The notes under the pieces: model-generated
The model's database searches: none
Seen by the model: the letters and a program-made list of their open reading frames with translations, nothing else
What the model was told of the DNA's origin: nothing
Origin: Patescibacteria group bacterium
GTDB taxonomy: Bacteria > Patescibacteriota > Minisyncoccia > Moranbacterales > JAKLHP01
Assembly: GCA_022710085.1 (NCBI GenBank)
Contig: JAKLHP010000047.1
Location: forward strand, 1-6,469
DNA length: 6,469 nucleotides
Direction of reading: 5' to 3'
Program-made: the position numbers and the translations under genes
Shown: positions 6,457 to 6,469 of the stretch, one piece after another
Layout: each line of letters starts with the position of its first letter
Position numbering within the stretch: the first letter of the stretch is position 1

Positions 6457-6469
6457 GTTCTGATTTTTT

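Noticed and set aside
6207..6469. T-box riboswitch or PheM-type leader peptide controlling pheST
   Set aside because: No T-box core sequence (GGTGGNACC-like) is present, the upstream small protein has only two phenylalanines, and no antiterminator/terminator pair with a U tract is seen.

Overview
The window looks like a piece of an AT-rich genome from the Candidate Phyla Radiation (Patescibacteria, probably the Parcubacteria side). I infer this from the gene set, not from a search. The set is phenylalanyl-tRNA synthetase genes, a sigma-region-4/HARE-HTH protein, a one-pass membrane protein ending in an 'STAELATIFHPP' motif, and a VirD4/HerA-like ATPase. The standard bacterial code fits: conserved glycines use GGN codons, no long gene has an in-frame TGA, and all five visible stops are TAA or TAG.

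Every supported gene is on the minus strand, so the window is read from its right end to its left. First comes a small unrecognised gene (6446-6249) with a strong Shine-Dalgarno sequence. Next is a perfect 8-bp hairpin (6221-6242), followed by pheS (6206-5178) and pheT (5175-2800), which are 2 nt apart. A rho-independent terminator at 2779-2754 closes this unit.

A clear promoter (TTGACA, 18-bp spacer, TGC-TAATCT) then starts a second unit. It encodes a sigma-region-4/HARE-HTH DNA-binding protein (2662-1607). After a 77-nt gap with a nested hairpin come a membrane-anchored protein (1529-252) and, 5 nt further on, a VirD4/HerA-family ATPase that runs off the left edge (246 to <1).

Functionally there are two modules. 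The right-hand one is housekeeping: alpha and beta subunits of the (alpha-beta)2 PheRS that charges tRNA-Phe, with the catalytic, editing and anticodon-binding regions all present. The left-hand one couples a probable transcription-associated protein to a membrane protein and ATPase pair that resembles a DNA-transport or type IV secretion-like motor.

The best candidates for something less described are the 10-bp inverted repeat with a GC-rich core that encloses the ribosome-binding site of the membrane protein gene, the three-gene regulator/membrane/ATPase arrangement, and the 65-aa gene ahead of pheS. I see no CRISPR array, insertion sequence, rRNA or tRNA gene, and no convincing plus-strand gene.
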